Part shown: piece after piece, positions 62,235 to 64,000 of the stretch
How positions within the stretch are numbered: the first letter of the stretch is position 1
Layout of the letters: each line of letters starts with the position of its first letter
Program-made: the position numbers and the translations under genes
Assembly: GCA_963797765.1 (NCBI GenBank)
Contig: CAWCQU010000003.1
Span: 1,674,001 to 1,738,000, forward strand
DNA: 64,000 nt
Direction: 5' to 3'
Source of the DNA: JBGPTK01 sp963797765
Lineage (GTDB): Bacteria > Acidobacteriota > Terriglobia > Acidiferrales > UBA7541
Notes under the pieces: model-generated
What the model saw: only the letters and a program-made list of their open reading frames with translations
What the model was told of the DNA's origin: nothing
Database searches by the model: none

Positions 62235-64000
62235 TTATGCAGTCGCATCCGCGCTGGCCTTGATCTGCTGCCACCGGCGCGGCCTACGTTTGAAGTCGAG
62301 GACTTTCTTTCGCAGCCGAATCGATTTTGGCGTCACTTCCACAAACTCGTCATCGGCGATAAATTCGATCGCCGTCTCAAGCGTTAACACGCGATGCGGC
62401 ACCAACCGAATCGCTTCATCCGCTGACGACGCCCGCATGTTCGTCTGCTTCTTTTCTTTCGTGACGTTCACGTCCATGTCCGCTTCGCGCGCATTCTCGC
62501 CGACAATCATTCCTTCGTACACTTCAATCGCGGGTCCCACAAACAATTCGCCACGTTCCTGCAGATTCCACAGCGCAAACGCAGTGGTCGCACCGGCGCG
62601 GTCGGCCACCAGCGCGCCCGTGGCTCGCGAAGCAAGCTCCCCGGCATAATCCGTCCACCCGTCGAACAGCGAATGCAACAGAGCGGTTCCGCGCGTGTCG
62701 GTCAAGAGCTGCCCACGAATGCCGATCAACCCGCGCGAACGGATGCGAAATTCCATCCGCACACGGCCCGAGCCGTGGTTCACCATTTTCGTCAGTTCCC
62801 CACGCCGCGTTCCCAGGGTCTCCATCACGATCCCCACAAAACTCTCGGGGCAATCCACCACAAACACTTCCAAAGGCTCCACACGCCGCCCGCCCTCTTC
62901 CCGCACCACAATTTCCGGCTTGCCCACCATCATTTCGTAGCCTTCGCGGCGCATCGTTTCAATCAGGATCGCCAGTTGCAATTCTCCGCGTCCCAGCACC
63001 CGGAAAGTATCCGTGGTCTCGGAATCTTCCACGCGGATCGAAACGTTGGTCAGCAATTCCTTCTGCAATCGATCGCGAATATCCCGCGACGTCACCAGGC
63101 TTCCCTCGCGCCCCGCCAGCGGCGAAGTGTTCACCGTAAAAAGCATCGCCAACGTAGGTTCATCAATCAGCAAGGGTTCGCACGGAGCCGGATTTTCTAA
63201 ATTAGTGATGGTCTCGCCGATTTGGATTCCCTCGACGCCCGCAATCGCCACAATGTCCCCGCAGATCACTTCTTCTGCTTCATCGCGCTCCAGTCCCCGG
63301 AAGGTATACAGCTTGGTGATTTGCGTCGAAACGATCGGACCGGCAAGTTGCGCGATTCCCACCGTCTCCCCGCGGTGCAGTGTACCGTTAAACACACGCC
63401 CAATCGCGATCCGTCCCAGAAAATCGCTGTAATCCAGGTTCGTCACCTGAATTTGCAGCACTCCGGCGGGATCACCCGAAGGCGTGGGAATCCGTTCCAC
63501 AATTTTCTCGAACAATGGCTGAAGGTTTGTCGACGAATCGCCCAATTCCCTGTGAGCCACGCCCATCTTCGCGTTCGTATACAGCACCGGAAAATCGAGC
63601 TGGTCTTCCGTGGCATCCAGGTCTATGAACAGGTCATAAATCTCGTCCAGCACCTCTTTCGTGCGGGCATCGGAGCGATCGATCTTATTCAGCACAATAA
63701 TTGGCGGCAGGTGCGCCTGCAGAGCCTTCTGCAGCACATAGCGAGTCTGCGGCAAGGGACCTTCGCTGGCGTCCACCAGCAGCAGCACGCCGTCCACCAT
63801 GCGCAGCGCCCGCTCCACTTCGCCTCCAAAATCGCTATGCCCTGGCGTATCCACGATGTTGATCTTCGTCTCGTGATAAAACACCGCGGTACTCTTTGCC
63901 AGAATCGTGATTCCGCGCTCGCGCTCCAGGTCGTTGGAATCCATCACCCTTTCCACCAGGTGCTGATTGGCGCGGAAAATGCCGCTTTGGCGCAGCATGG
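62235..64000 (-). CDS. typA: Ribosome-associated GTPase TypA/BipA (N-terminus cut by window edge)
   Basis: The open frame runs from the right edge to 62235, about 588 residues. It contains the switch I region DSNDLERERGITILAKSTAV, G3 DTPGHSDFGGEV, G4 LNKIDRSDA, beta-barrel domain II, the EF-G-like domains III-V (GRGELQLAILIETMRREGYEM) and the BipA-specific C-terminal domain (RSRGLIGIRGQLLTDTRGTA, FVGPAIEVYEGMIVGENAREADMDVNV-type motif). The first about 20 residues with the G1 P-loop lie beyond position 64000. BipA assists 50S subunit assembly, notably under stress and cold. Confidence 0.95.
   Translation of the reverse strand, partial: MLRQSGIFRANQHLVERVMDSNDLERERGITILAKSTAVFYHETKINIVDTPGHSDFGGEVERALRMVDGVLLLVDASEGPLPQTRYVLQKALQAHLPPIIVLNKIDRSDARTKEVLDEIYDLFIDLDATEDQLDFPVLYTNAKMGVAHRELGDSSTNLQPLFEKIVERIPTPSGDPAGVLQIQVTNLDYSDFLGRIAIGRVFNGTLHRGETVGIAQLAGPIVSTQITKLYTFRGLERDEAEEVICGDIVAIAGVEGIQIGETITNLENPAPCEPLLIDEPTLAMLFTVNTSPLAGREGSLVTSRDIRDRLQKELLTNVSIRVEDSETTDTFRVLGRGELQLAILIETMRREGYEMMVGKPEIVVREEGGRRVEPLEVFVVDCPESFVGIVMETLGTRRGELTKMVNHGSGRVRMEFRIRSRGLIGIRGQLLTDTRGTALLHSLFDGWTDYAGELASRATGALVADRAGATTAFALWNLQERGELFVGPAIEVYEGMIVGENAREADMDVNVTKEKKQTNMRASSADEAIRLVPHRVLTLETAIEFIADDEFVEVTPKSIRLRKKVLDFKRRPRRWQQIKASADATA

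Noticed and set aside
1..64000. Search for insertion sequences, prophage, toxin-antitoxin, restriction-modification or CRISPR elements
   Set aside because: None seen; nearly all DNA is explained by housekeeping or envelope genes.

Overview
The window looks like a chromosomal segment of a Gram-negative soil-type bacterium, most likely an acidobacterium (Terriglobia-like). Pointers are an Oar-type TonB-dependent receptor with an N-terminal carboxypeptidase-regulatory-like domain, two tandem secreted VWA proteins of the kind common in Acidobacteriota, a complete Kdo (LPS) pathway, PilMNOPQ type IV pilus genes and a cNMP-binding thioredoxin-reductase-like flavoprotein. This taxonomic call is inference from gene content; there is no rRNA gene. 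I see no insertion sequence, prophage, CRISPR array or rRNA; the DNA is nearly all coding with short gaps.

Layout. 1-4149 (-): pilM-N-O-P-Q in tightly coupled order, with pilQ cut by the left edge. 4515-5981 (-): a UbiD-family decarboxylase. 6267-10597 (+): periplasmic adaptor, two tandem MacB-like permeases without an ATPase, and a small secreted protein. 10775-12490 (+): cNMP/thioredoxin-fold/flavoprotein fusion. 12614-17775 (-): BNR/sortilin-like repeat protein, DUF362 protein and a prenyltransferase-like alpha/alpha-barrel protein. 17931-19557: YceI protein (-), tRNA-Gly(CCC) with its own promoter, and a DedA/VTT membrane protein. 19629-24823 (-): kdsB-pyrG-kdsA-kdsD-kdsC, the whole CMP-Kdo supply route. 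25112-27197 (+): two VWA proteins. 27261-28453 (-): deoB. 28640-34733 (+): uvrA, a TPR protein, two small exported helical proteins and a SprT-like protein. 34734-38133: TPR lipoprotein-like protein (-), uvrC, YtxH and DUF948-like genes (+). 38160-40825 (-): a 48-residue membrane protein, iscS-type cysteine desulfurase and mnmA. 41020-41814 (+): SAM hydrolase/halogenase-family protein. 41977-45221 (-): TlyC/CorC-type protein followed by OppB/OppC-type permeases. 45428-52872 (+): penicillin acylase family, mutM, xseB, ispA, tlyA, nadK and an alpha/beta hydrolase. 52984-56033 (-): GAF-GAF-SpoIIE phosphatase and lysA. 56202-58376 (-): hpt, an RpiB-like protein and deoC, the latter two with N-terminal extensions suggestive of microcompartment cargo. 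58714-61909 (+): TonB-dependent receptor, ending in a bidirectional terminator shared with typA (-), which is cut by the right edge.

The strongest quality signal is that six otherwise normal genes (pilO, deoB, iscS, oppC-like, ispA, TonB receptor) are each split by exactly one base (four with one extra, two with one missing). In every case the continuation of the same protein is directly legible in the neighbouring frame, so sequence or assembly error is the first explanation. The most interesting biology is the deoC-rpiB pair, with a four-cysteine N-terminal motif in DeoC, a VTPLARD-type tag on RpiB and an Asp at the usual RpiB catalytic Cys. Next are a thioredoxin-reductase-like fusion lacking the redox disulfide, an adaptor plus double permease without an ATPase, and several uncharacterised small exported or membrane proteins.
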